Part shown: positions 56,885-64,000 of the stretch, one piece after another
Layout: each line of letters opens with the position of its first letter
How positions within the stretch are numbered: the stretch's first letter is position 1
NCBI GenBank assembly: GCA_014268975.2
Contig: CP077096.1
Location: forward strand, 2,207,501 to 2,271,500
DNA length: 64,000 nt
Direction: 5' to 3'
Origin: Pseudomonas wayambapalatensis
GTDB lineage: Bacteria > Pseudomonadota > Gammaproteobacteria > Pseudomonadales > Pseudomonadaceae
Position numbers and translations under genes: made by a program
Notes under the pieces: generated by a model
Told to the model about the DNA's origin: nothing
The model's input: only the letters and a program-made list of their open reading frames with translations
The model's database searches: none

Positions 56885-57235
56885 ATGCGAGCACTACTGC
56901 CGATGGCTGCAGCCCTGATGTTGATTGGCTGCGCTTCGTCGACCATGGAGGCCGCGCGTAACGGCCAGCCGAGCGCGCGCCTCGACTCGCAGAAAGCGCC
57001 GGAGCTGGTGGCCCAGTGCATCCAGTTCAGTTGGCAGGAAGAGTCGCGCTTCGGCGTTGACGCCAGTGGTTACCTGGAAACGCGCAAGGGCGGTGGCTTG
57101 ACGGTGTACACCCGCGAGGCGGAGTCCTTCGTTGACGTCTACCCGCAGGCCGGCGGGACCCGGGTCGATTACTACGCCCGCAAGAACGACATGGTTGCAC
57201 TGCAGCGCAAGGCTGCGGCGGCGACCTGCCTGTGA
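56885..57235 (+). CDS. Small hypothetical lipoprotein
   Basis: The product has 116 residues and a lipoprotein signal ending in ALMLIGC, so it is lipidated at Cys 16. The mature part includes APELVAQCIQFSWQEESRFG and ends with TCL; the two Cys may pair. It resembles small Pseudomonas lipoproteins of unknown function. The ATG at 56885 is preferred (GAGGATGGAA upstream). It converges on the DUF1275 gene, 1 base apart. Confidence 0.75.
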   Translation: MRALLPMAAALMLIGCASSTMEAARNGQPSARLDSQKAPELVAQCIQFSWQEESRFGVDASGYLETRKGGGLTVYTREAESFVDVYPQAGGTRVDYYARKNDMVALQRKAAAATCL

Positions 57236-57236
57236 G

Positions 57237-57935
57237 TCAGCGTGGCATGTAGCGCAACTGCCAACGCCGTGGAATCTTCCACGAGACCACGGCAAGCAGC
57301 AGGGCGGTCAGCGCGCTGGCCAGCAGTGCCGCACGCTCGAAGCGCTGTTCCAGCAACACCCCCAACACCGCCCCGATGAACATGCCGCTCCAGGGCACCA
57401 GTTGCACGCGCCACCCGAGCCGTTGTTGACCCAACAGGGTGCGGCCCAAGCCGCGACCGAAACGCGACAGCGCGCCGGTGACGTAGGTCAGCCCGATCGG
57501 CAGGCCGTTCACTTCCTCGACCACCGCATTGATCATGCCCATCGCGGTCACCGCCGCCAGTAGCGCGAGCAGTTGCATGGGCTCTGGCAGCATGCCGGCG
57601 ACCGCCAGCAGCAGGGCGATCACACCCAGCAACGGCCAGTGGCGCCGACCGCTTCTGGCGGCAACGATCACCCCCAGTGCGTTGCCCAGCACGAACGCCG
57701 CGATCACTAGCGCCAGGCGCAGCACCGGCCCCAGCTCGGCGCTGCCCAGCGAGGCCGCCAGGCGCGTGGTGTTGCCGCTCATGAACGAAACGAAATCGCC
57801 GGTGGCCATGAAACCGATGGCATCGGTCATGCCGGCGAGTACCGACAAGGCGGCAACGAAGTACAACCCCACCGTGCCGCGGCGCTGTACCCGCTGTTGA
57901 CGCTGGCTGTCGAGTGACGCAGTTCCCGGTAGCAT
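57237..57935 (-). CDS. DUF1275 (YoaK) family membrane protein
   Basis: A 232-residue protein with six to seven predicted transmembrane helices and the DUF1275 signatures LSVLAGMTDAIGFMATGDFVSFMSGNTTRLA and NAVVEEVNGLPIGLTYVTGALSRFGRGLG. Function unknown; a transporter-like role is assumed. A 28-codon ORF lies 18 bases upstream of its start on the same strand. Confidence 0.88.
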   Translation of the reverse strand: MLPGTASLDSQRQQRVQRRGTVGLYFVAALSVLAGMTDAIGFMATGDFVSFMSGNTTRLAASLGSAELGPVLRLALVIAAFVLGNALGVIVAARSGRRHWPLLGVIALLLAVAGMLPEPMQLLALLAAVTAMGMINAVVEEVNGLPIGLTYVTGALSRFGRGLGRTLLGQQRLGWRVQLVPWSGMFIGAVLGVLLEQRFERAALLASALTALLLAVVSWKIPRRWQLRYMPR

Positions 57936-57953
57936 CGCAGCTCTCTCCCTGAA

Positions 57954-58040
57954 TCAGCCCAACCGCCCCTCGGCTTGCAGGGTCAGCTTGTGGTGTTCGA
58001 GCAATGCCTGGAAGCGGAAGGCAAAGCTGTTTTCAACCAT
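57954..58040 (-). CDS. Candidate 28-residue microprotein
   Basis: The ORF MVENSFAFRFQALLEHHKLT followed by LQAEGRLG has AGGAA 10 bases upstream of its ATG and ends 18 bases before the DUF1275 gene. It could be a short amphipathic peptide or a translated leader. Only its ribosome site and position support it. Confidence 0.35.
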   Translation of the reverse strand: MVENSFAFRFQALLEHHKLTLQAEGRLG

Positions 58041-58190
58041 GGGGCGGTTCCTGGAAGCGGGCCGGAAGCGCGAGTATACCCGAGCCGTAAACTACAGGTT
58101 GACGGGCAAATGCGGTTTTTTCTCATCCGGGTACTCCTCGCATCTTTCATAAATTGATATGTTATTACATGAAATTTAGGAGCGTCGTTG

Positions 58191-60284
58191 ATGAAACTTT
58201 CCCCCGCCCGGCTCTGTCTGGGTTTTTCCCTGTCTGTGTTCGGCCTGCCCGGCAGTGCTGCCGAGCCTGTAATACTCGAGGCCCTGACCGTCAGCGACAG
58301 TCATCTGCAGGAGCGCGCGGACGGCCCGGTGCAGGGCTACCGCGCCACCCGCTCGAGCACCGCGACGCGCACCGATACCGATGTGCGCGACACGCCGCAG
58401 AGCATCGCCGTGGTGCCCAGCCAGGTGCTTGAAGACCTCAACAGCACACGCATCGACCGAGCCCTGGACTTTGCCGGTGGCGTCACCCGGCAGAACAACT
58501 TCGGTGGCTTGACCTTCCTCAACTACAGCGTGCGCGGTTTCACCACCGGTGAGTTGTACAAGAACGGCTTTGCCATCAACCGCGGCAGCTACAGTGCACC
58601 GGACACCTCGACCATCGAGCGCATCGAAGTGCTCAAGGGCCCGGCCGCCAGCCTCTACGGGCGCGGTGATCCGGGCGGCCTGGTCAATATCGTCAGCAAG
58701 CGTCCGCAGGAAGAGGCGTTCACGCGCCTGAAGGCCAGCGCCGGGACCTGGGATCGCTACCGCGGCAGCCTGGACGTCAACACGCCGCTGGACGAGGAGG
58801 GGCGCCTGCTGTCGCGCATCAACCTGGCAGTGGAGGACAACGGCAGCTTCCGTGATCACGTCGACAGCCGCCGACAGATCGTCAGCCCCTCGCTTATCTG
58901 GCAACTCGACCCTGACACGCGCCTGTTGCTGGATGCCGAGTTCTCGCGCACCGAATCGGTGTTCGACCGGGGCATTCCTGCGGTCAACAATCAGTTGGGT
59001 TCAGTGAAGCGCTCGACCTTTCTCGGCGAGCCCAACGACGGCCACATTCGCAACGACAACCAGACCCTTGACCTGGCCCTGGAACGTCACCTGAACGACA
59101 ACTGGAAACTGCGCCTGGCCAACCACTACACCCAGGGCCATCTGCGCGGCAACAGTTCGGAGCCGTCGCGGGTAGTCGGCCAGACGATCAGCCGTTTCTA
59201 CCGCGAACGCAATTTCGAGTGGAACGACAACATCACTCAGGCCGAACTGCACGGGCAGTTCGATTTTCTCGGCTGGCAGCACCAGAGCCTGATCGGCCTG
59301 GAGTACGAGAACTACCGCAACAGCCAGAAATACCCACAGAGCGCCACGTCGCTCGGCTACGGGCTGGACATCTACCAGCCGGTCTACGGGCAGCCCAAGC
59401 CGCCGCTGATCAACCCCAACGACTTCTTCGAACGCACCGAAAGCCAGGCCCTCAACCTGCAAGATCAGATCATCTTCGACGAGCGTTGGCGTGGCCTGCT
59501 CGGTGTGCGCCTGGAGCGGGTCGAGCAGACCGCGCTGAACCGCGCCACCGGGGTAAGCAACAGCCAGGTCAAGGAAGTCGCAACACCGCGTGTGGGGCTG
59601 TTGTATCAATGGACGCCCGAAGTTGGGGTGTTCGCCAATGCCTCCACCTCGTTCAAACCCAACGCCATCGGCACCCAGGGCCAGGTGTACAAGCCTGAGA
59701 AAGGGCTGGGGTATGAGACAGGGCTGAAGCTCGACCTGTTCGACAGTCGGCTCGGTGCGACTGTCGCGTTGTTCAGCATCGACAAGGAAAACGTCGTCAC
59801 CACCGATGCCTTCGGTGAAAGCATCGCTGCTGGCAAGGCGCGCAGCCAGGGGCTGGACGTGCAGTTCAGCGGGCAGCTCACCGAGGCCGTGCGGGTGATC
59901 GGTGCCTATGCCTACATCGATGCCGAGGTCACCAAGGGCGATGCAGCACTGCCCAAGGGCAGCGACCTGTTGGGCATTCCACGGCACAGCGGCAGCCTGA
60001 TGGTGGTGCACGAGTTCCAGAATGGCTGGCTGCGGGGCTCGGATGTCGGCGCCTCGGCCAACTACGTGGGCGAGCGTTCCGGGCAGGCGGGCGGCGACCT
60101 GCGCCTGCCGGCGTACAGCACGCTGGACTTGCTGGCGCACTACAAGGCCAGCGAGCAGTTGAGTTTCGGGGTGAACCTGAACAACGTCTTCGACCGCAAG
60201 TACTACGAACGCGGCTACAACGCGGCGTGGAACATGCCGGGCGAGCCGCGCAACCTGAGTGTGAGCATGAGTTTGTCGCTGTGA
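58191..60284 (+). CDS. TonB-dependent siderophore receptor
   Basis: This 697-residue receptor has a signal peptide (cleavage after SAA), a plug domain (SSTATRTDTDVRDTPQSIAVV, then IERIEVLKGPAASLYGRGDPGGLVNIVSKRP, the TonB-dependent siderophore signature) and a barrel ending in LSVSMSLSL. It resembles FhuE/FoxA/FpvB-type receptors for hydroxamate siderophores; the ligand is not certain. There is no N-terminal signalling domain. The ATG at 58191 has AGGAG 8 bases upstream. The AT-rich sequence upstream (58145-58177, with TTTCAT and ATGAAA arms) may hold a Fur site, but it is a poor match to the consensus. Confidence 0.92.
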   Translation: MKLSPARLCLGFSLSVFGLPGSAAEPVILEALTVSDSHLQERADGPVQGYRATRSSTATRTDTDVRDTPQSIAVVPSQVLEDLNSTRIDRALDFAGGVTRQNNFGGLTFLNYSVRGFTTGELYKNGFAINRGSYSAPDTSTIERIEVLKGPAASLYGRGDPGGLVNIVSKRPQEEAFTRLKASAGTWDRYRGSLDVNTPLDEEGRLLSRINLAVEDNGSFRDHVDSRRQIVSPSLIWQLDPDTRLLLDAEFSRTESVFDRGIPAVNNQLGSVKRSTFLGEPNDGHIRNDNQTLDLALERHLNDNWKLRLANHYTQGHLRGNSSEPSRVVGQTISRFYRERNFEWNDNITQAELHGQFDFLGWQHQSLIGLEYENYRNSQKYPQSATSLGYGLDIYQPVYGQPKPPLINPNDFFERTESQALNLQDQIIFDERWRGLLGVRLERVEQTALNRATGVSNSQVKEVATPRVGLLYQWTPEVGVFANASTSFKPNAIGTQGQVYKPEKGLGYETGLKLDLFDSRLGATVALFSIDKENVVTTDAFGESIAAGKARSQGLDVQFSGQLTEAVRVIGAYAYIDAEVTKGDAALPKGSDLLGIPRHSGSLMVVHEFQNGWLRGSDVGASANYVGERSGQAGGDLRLPAYSTLDLLAHYKASEQLSFGVNLNNVFDRKYYERGYNAAWNMPGEPRNLSVSMSLSL

Positions 60285-60315
60285 CCTGAGGGACCGCACA
60301 GCGGTCCCAACCTCA

Positions 60316-60687
60316 TCAACCTTGACGCATCCACTCCGGGCAGCGGTCCTCGAACGAATGCCCGGTCGGCACCAGCTGCTCGTCCTCGATCTCATCGAAA
60401 CACCCCAGCAGCAACGCCACCGTTGGCGCATCGTCAATTGCCCCGATCGAACTGCCGCAGCACCGGCAGAACGCTCGACTGGAATAATCCGAAGAGCGCC
60501 AGGTGTCGGGTGCTCCGCCAGCACCCACCCAGCGCACCCGCGCACGATCGAATTCCACCCAGCTCGCCACCAGTGCCCCGGTATGCTGCTGACACCAGCG
60601 GCACGAGCAGTGGTGGGGATTGCCCGCTGGCCCCTCGGCCTCGAAGCGGATCGCGCCGCACAGGCAGCCGCCCTTGTAGGTCTTCAT
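60316..60687 (-). CDS. GFA family (glutathione-dependent formaldehyde-activating-like) protein
   Basis: The 123-residue protein has the zinc-binding cysteines of the GFA fold: GGCLCGAIRFEAEG, HHCSCRWCQQHTGALVASWV, and AFCRCCGSSIG. The family includes Gfa and centromere-like V proteins; most members have unknown substrates. It starts at 60687 (MKTYKGGCLC), with GGAGAG upstream; the longer frame is not used. It is convergent with the siderophore receptor gene and divergent from a methyltransferase gene. Confidence 0.9.
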   Translation of the reverse strand: MKTYKGGCLCGAIRFEAEGPAGNPHHCSCRWCQQHTGALVASWVEFDRARVRWVGAGGAPDTWRSSDYSSRAFCRCCGSSIGAIDDAPTVALLLGCFDEIEDEQLVPTGHSFEDRCPEWMRQG

Positions 60688-60771
60688 GCTGACGCTCTCT
60701 CCTTGAATGACAGGTTGTCGGCCTGCACCCTGGCCGGTTAACGTGGCGGTTTTCCGCACAGGGAAGTGTCC

Positions 60772-61593
60772 ATGAATCCGTCACTGGAACTCAACCGCGC
60801 CAATTGGGACGAGCGGGCGCCGTTGCACGCCGCCTCGCCGGGCTATGAAGTCGAATGCTTCGTGCAGTCTGCCACGCATCTTTCGGAAGTCGTGCGCTTC
60901 GACCTGCCGCGCCTGGGCAATATCCAAGGCCTCAAGACCTTGCACCTGCAATGCCATATCGGCACCGACACCTTGTCGCTCGCGCGCCTGGGCGCGCATG
61001 TCAGCGGGCTGGATTTTTCGCCGGCATCGCTGGCGCAGGCGCGGTTGCTGGCCGAGCGTTGTGGCGTGGAGATCGACTATGTCGAGGCGGACGTCTACCG
61101 CGCCAGCGAGGTGCTGCCCAAGGCGAGCTATGACTTGATCTACACTGGGATCGGCGCCCTGTGCTGGCTGCCGGACATCCAGCGCTGGGCGCAGAACGTC
61201 GCGGCGTTGCTCAAGCCGGGAGGGCGGCTGTTCCTGCGTGAGGGCCATCCGATGCTGTGGACGCTCGACGAAACCCACGCCGATCGCCTGCAGGTCGACT
61301 TTCCGTACTTCGAGCACGAGGCCCCGGTCATCTTCCACAGCGACCAGACCTACGTCGAAAGCGAGCATCGCCTGGCGCAGACCGAGACCCATTCCTGGAA
61401 CCGCGGCCTCGGTGAAATCATCACGGCGCTGCTTGAGCAGGGCATGCAACTGACCGCCCTGGTCGAGCACCCGAGCATCCCGTGGGAGGCGTTGCCCGGG
61501 CAGATGGTCAAGGGCGAAGACGGCGAGTGGCGCCTGGCCGAGCGGCCCGAGCGCCTGCCGTTGAGCTACACGCTGCAGGCGCGCAAGGGCTGA
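60772..61593 (+). CDS. Class I SAM-dependent methyltransferase
   Basis: The 273-residue protein has a methyltransferase core: LKTLHLQCHIGTDTLSLARLGAHVSGLDFSPASL (motifs I and post-I) and LLKPGGRLFLREGHPMLW. A C-terminal stretch (EHPSIPWEALPGQMVKGEDG) is typical of a small group found across bacteria with unknown substrates. The ATG at 60772 follows AGGGAAG. It converges on the SDR gene directly (0 bases between stops). Confidence 0.88.
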   Translation: MNPSLELNRANWDERAPLHAASPGYEVECFVQSATHLSEVVRFDLPRLGNIQGLKTLHLQCHIGTDTLSLARLGAHVSGLDFSPASLAQARLLAERCGVEIDYVEADVYRASEVLPKASYDLIYTGIGALCWLPDIQRWAQNVAALLKPGGRLFLREGHPMLWTLDETHADRLQVDFPYFEHEAPVIFHSDQTYVESEHRLAQTETHSWNRGLGEIITALLEQGMQLTALVEHPSIPWEALPGQMVKGEDGEWRLAERPERLPLSYTLQARKG

Positions 61594-62361
61594 TCAGGAA
61601 AGGAAGCCGCCGTCGACATTGAGCGCCGTGCCGGTGGTGTAGCTCGACGCGTCGCTGGCCAGGTACAGCACCGCGCCGGCCATCTCGCTCGGGTCGGCCA
61701 CGCGCTTGAGCGGGATTTGCTGCAGGGCGGCGTTGAGGATGGCGTCGTTCTTCACCAGCGCCGAGGCGAACTTGGTGTCGGTCAGGCCCGGCAGCAGGGC
61801 ATTGCAGCGGATGCCGAATTGCGCGCACTCCTTGGCGAAGACCTTGGTCATGTTGATCACCGCAGCCTTGGTCACCGAGTAGATGCCCTGGAACAAGCCT
61901 GGTGTCACGCCATTGATCGACGCCACGTTGATGATGCTGCCACCGCCGTGCTCGCGCATCAGCTTGCCGGCTTCCACCGACATGAAGAAGTAGCCGCGGA
62001 TGTTCACGTCGACAGTCTTCTGGAAGGCACTGACGTCGGTGTCCAGCACGTTGCAGAACTGCGGGTTGGTGGCGGCATTGTTGACCAGGATATCCAGGCG
62101 TCCGAACTGCTCGCGGATGCCGGCGAACACCTGCTGGATCTGCTCCAGCTCACCGATATGGCAGGCCACCGGCGTAGCCTTGCCGCCGGCTGCGATGATG
62201 GCGTCGGCGACCTGCTGGCAGCCGTCGAGCTTGCGGCTGGAGACGATCACATGGGCCCCTTGCTGGGCCAGCAGGTGGGCGATGGCTTCGCCGATGCCGC
62301 GGCTGGCGCCGGAAACGAAGGCGATCTTGCCGTCAAGGTCGAACAGTTGGGTCTTGGACAT
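61594..62361 (-). CDS. SDR-family oxidoreductase
   Basis: This 255-residue short-chain dehydrogenase has the NAD(P)-binding GASRGIGEAIAHLL, NNAA, catalytic Ser in INVASINGVTPG, YSVTKAAVINMTK (Tyr and Lys), and the C-terminal SSYTTGTALNVDGGFLS. In Pseudomonas this gene usually accompanies an ACAD10/11-like phosphotransferase gene and acyl-CoA genes, and it probably oxidises a hydroxylated fatty acid or alcohol. It follows the phosphotransferase gene by 24 bases. Confidence 0.92.
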   Translation of the reverse strand: MSKTQLFDLDGKIAFVSGASRGIGEAIAHLLAQQGAHVIVSSRKLDGCQQVADAIIAAGGKATPVACHIGELEQIQQVFAGIREQFGRLDILVNNAATNPQFCNVLDTDVSAFQKTVDVNIRGYFFMSVEAGKLMREHGGGSIINVASINGVTPGLFQGIYSVTKAAVINMTKVFAKECAQFGIRCNALLPGLTDTKFASALVKNDAILNAALQQIPLKRVADPSEMAGAVLYLASDASSYTTGTALNVDGGFLS

Positions 62362-62385
62362 GCTGGATTTCCTTGTTGTCGCCGG

Positions 62386-63453
62386 TTACAGGGTGGATTT
62401 GCCGATCAGTTGCAGGCTCATCTGCTCCAGCAGCCGGTTCATGTGGATGAACTGGGCGAAGCGCTTGTCCTGCGTCTGGCCGTGGAAGAAGCGGTAGTAG
62501 ATCTGCTGCACGATCCCGGCCAGGCGGAACAGGCCGTAGCAGTAGTAGAAGTCGAAGTTGTCGATGCGAATGCCGGCTCGCTCGGCGTAGTAGTCGACGA
62601 ACTGGCGGCGAGTCAGCATGCCCGGGGCATTGCTCGGCTGGCGGCGCATCAGTTGCACCGGTGCCGGGTCGTCGGCCTCGATCCAGTAGGCCAGGCTGTT
62701 GCCCAGGTCCATCAGCGGGTCACCGATGGTCGCCATCTCCCAGTCCAGTACGCCGATGATGCGCATGGGGTTGCTGGCATCGAGGATGACGTTGTCGAAG
62801 CGGTAGTCGTTGTGCACGATGCCAGGGCGTGAGTGGTCGGCGGGCATCTTCTCGCGCAGCCAGGCGATCACCTGTTCCCAGCGCGGCGCATCCGGGGTCA
62901 GGGCTTTTTCGTAGCGGCTCGACCAACCTTCGATCTGGCGCTGCACGTAGCCTTCGGGCTTGCCCAGGTCAGCCAGGCCGCAGGCGTTGTAGTCGACCTG
63001 GTGCAGTTCCACCAGACGGTCGATGAAGCTCTTGCACAGCGCCTCGGTGCGGCCGGCGTCGAGGTTCAGTTCGGGCGGCAGGTCCGAGCGCAGGATGATG
63101 CCCTCGACCCGCTCCATCACGTAGAACTCACCGCCGATCAGCGATTCGTCGGTGCAGTGCACATAGGCCTTGGGGCAGAACGGGAAACCGTCGTTGAGCT
63201 GGTTGAGGATGCGGAACTCGCGGCCCATGTCATGGGCCGACTTGGCCTTGTGCCCGAAGGGCGGGCGACGCAGCACGAACTCGCGTTCGGGATAGGCGAC
63301 CAGGTACGTGAGGTTGGAGGCGCCGCCGGGGAACTGGCTGATGCTCGGAGTGCCTGCGAGGCCCGGGATATGCGCCTTGAGGTAAGGGTCGATGATGGCT
63401 GCATCGAGTTCTTCGCCGGGGCGGACCTGGGTGGACTGGTCGGTGAGCGTCAT
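62386..63453 (-). CDS. Phosphotransferase-family (APH/ACAD10-like) protein
   Basis: This 355-residue aminoglycoside-phosphotransferase-fold kinase resembles the kinase domain of ACAD10/11, which phosphorylates 4-hydroxyacyl-CoAs. Key motifs are NLTYLVAYPEREFVLRRPPFG (ATP site), EFYVMERVEGII, PGIVHNDYRFDNVIL (catalytic loop HNDYRFDN) and IGVLDWEMATIGDPLMDLG (metal-binding Asp). Its neighbour SDR fits a 4-hydroxy acid catabolic role. It is not expected to confer antibiotic resistance. Confidence 0.9.
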   Translation of the reverse strand: MTLTDQSTQVRPGEELDAAIIDPYLKAHIPGLAGTPSISQFPGGASNLTYLVAYPEREFVLRRPPFGHKAKSAHDMGREFRILNQLNDGFPFCPKAYVHCTDESLIGGEFYVMERVEGIILRSDLPPELNLDAGRTEALCKSFIDRLVELHQVDYNACGLADLGKPEGYVQRQIEGWSSRYEKALTPDAPRWEQVIAWLREKMPADHSRPGIVHNDYRFDNVILDASNPMRIIGVLDWEMATIGDPLMDLGNSLAYWIEADDPAPVQLMRRQPSNAPGMLTRRQFVDYYAERAGIRIDNFDFYYCYGLFRLAGIVQQIYYRFFHGQTQDKRFAQFIHMNRLLEQMSLQLIGKSTL

Positions 63454-63602
63454 GCGTTTTCCTTATTCTCGGTCGCAAGGATCATTGGCTAATCTAATGG
63501 CCAGCCTGGGTTGGGACAAGCGTGCCAGACGTCATATCGACGCGGGTGTTGCCGGTCGATCACTGCCCCTGATGAATGGCGGATGCAGGCTGCGGGCAAA
63601 AA

Positions 63603-63631
63603 AAAACCGAAGCCGGTCAGGCCTCGGTTTT
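63603..63631 (-). terminator. Terminator of the SCP2 gene
   Basis: AAAACCGAAGCC pairs with GGCCTCGGTTTT (one mismatch). On the minus strand it is followed by eight T, 23 bases after the SCP2 stop codon. Confidence 0.85.
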
Positions 63632-63654
63632 CTTCATGCGCGTGTTCGCATCAC

Positions 63655-63972
63655 TCAGGACGGGAACAGCTCGCTCAGCTTCATCGACAGCATCATGTCG
63701 CCTTCGACGCGCAGCTTGCCGCCCATGAAGGCCTGCATGCCATCGGTCTCGCCACTGACGATGCCTTTGAGGGTTTCGCTGTCCAGAACCAGGGTGCAGT
63801 TGGCGTCAGGGTTCTCGCCTTCCTGGATCTCGCAGGTGCCGTCCTTGACGAGCAGGGCGTAGTGCTTGTCTTCGTCGGTGATGTTGAAGCCGAACACCAG
63901 GTCCAGGCCGGCGGCGGCGGCAGGGTTGAACTTGGCTTTCATCGCTTCGACTGCTTTAGCTACGTCGCTCAT
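63655..63972 (-). CDS. SCP2 sterol-binding domain protein
   Basis: The 105-residue protein is a single SCP2 domain: VAKAVEAMKAKFNPAAAAGLDLVFGFNITD, TCEIQEGENPDANCTLVLDSETLKGIVSGETDG, and FMGGKLRVEGDMMLSMKLSELF. These small proteins bind acyl-CoAs or other lipids in the cytoplasm. Upstream of the phosphotransferase-SDR pair, it belongs functionally to the same lipid-handling group, but it has its own terminator. The start is near the window end; its promoter lies partly outside. Confidence 0.92.
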   Translation of the reverse strand: MSDVAKAVEAMKAKFNPAAAAGLDLVFGFNITDEDKHYALLVKDGTCEIQEGENPDANCTLVLDSETLKGIVSGETDGMQAFMGGKLRVEGDMMLSMKLSELFPS

Positions 63973-64000
63973 GGTGTATTCCTTGTTGGGTGAAAGTCGC

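Noticed and set aside
58145..58177. Fur box upstream of the siderophore receptor
   Set aside because: The AT-rich palindrome matches the 19-bp Fur consensus poorly; left as a remark only.
59001..60545. 514-codon minus-strand ORF opposite the siderophore receptor
   Set aside because: Antisense shadow; no ribosome site or family features.
62386..63453. Aminoglycoside resistance gene
   Set aside because: The APH fold is shared, but sequence and context (SDR, SCP2) fit the ACAD10/11-like hydroxyacyl kinase group.

Overview
The window is a 64-kb chromosomal segment of a high-GC gammaproteobacterium, almost certainly a Pseudomonas of the P. putida group. The grounds are the rRNA sequences, the typical Pseudomonas REP elements (core like GAGCGGGCTTGCCCGCG), Anr-like boxes, and gene content such as cynR-cynTS, a reductive pyrimidine-degradation cluster, OprD porins, a MocR-type regulator and TrhP. 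No insertion sequence, prophage, tRNA or CRISPR array was recognised.

Layout. 1-3030: 3' end of an rRNA operon (23S lacking its 5' end, 5S, terminator). 3079-10452: housekeeping and small genes (tandem universal stress protein, miaE, DUF883, PQQ-type sugar dehydrogenase, ZapE-like ATPase, DinB, alpha/beta hydrolase). 10528-13233: copper operon (copA-copB-DUF411-YqaA) in which copA has lost its last third at a junction with copB. 13384-15912: trhP and an AI-2E-family permease around an Anr-like box. 15919-20701: the most interesting locus, a stand-alone YcaO enzyme with a methyltransferase, a 49-residue acidic peptide gene and a nearby TonB receptor, which looks like an undescribed RiPP-type cluster. 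20836-29191: TetR regulator and the uracil/thymine reduction pathway (preA, preT, hydA, NCS1 permease, ureidopropionase). 29322-32074: sodC, then wreckage of a sigma/anti-sigma/catalase locus joined to half of the T6SS gene tagF. 32201-41394: RidA, small orphans, the cyanate locus, DUF3077-type genes, and a MocR/GNAT/azoreductase/AhpD-like group. 41616-43111: remains of a FecR-like/kinase/PP2C operon. 43409-46557: OprD porin, a strongly structured candidate small RNA, GlpT. 46847-53000: lipoprotein sugar dehydrogenase with DUF2231 partner, RNase Z, a RibD-like gene with a nonsense codon, enoyl-CoA hydratase, NudC, TSUP permease. 53105-56695: LysR regulator and a degraded aromatic/porin/chemoreceptor segment. 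56885-63972: lipoprotein, DUF1275 protein, siderophore receptor, GFA protein, methyltransferase, and an SDR/phosphotransferase/SCP2 group.

A pattern runs through the window: at least eight accessory genes carry internal deletions, fusions, frameshifts or a nonsense codon, while core genes look intact. This may be real genome decay in a deletion-prone strain or partly an assembly artefact; read mapping would tell. All functional calls rest on reading motifs and family resemblance; no database search was run.
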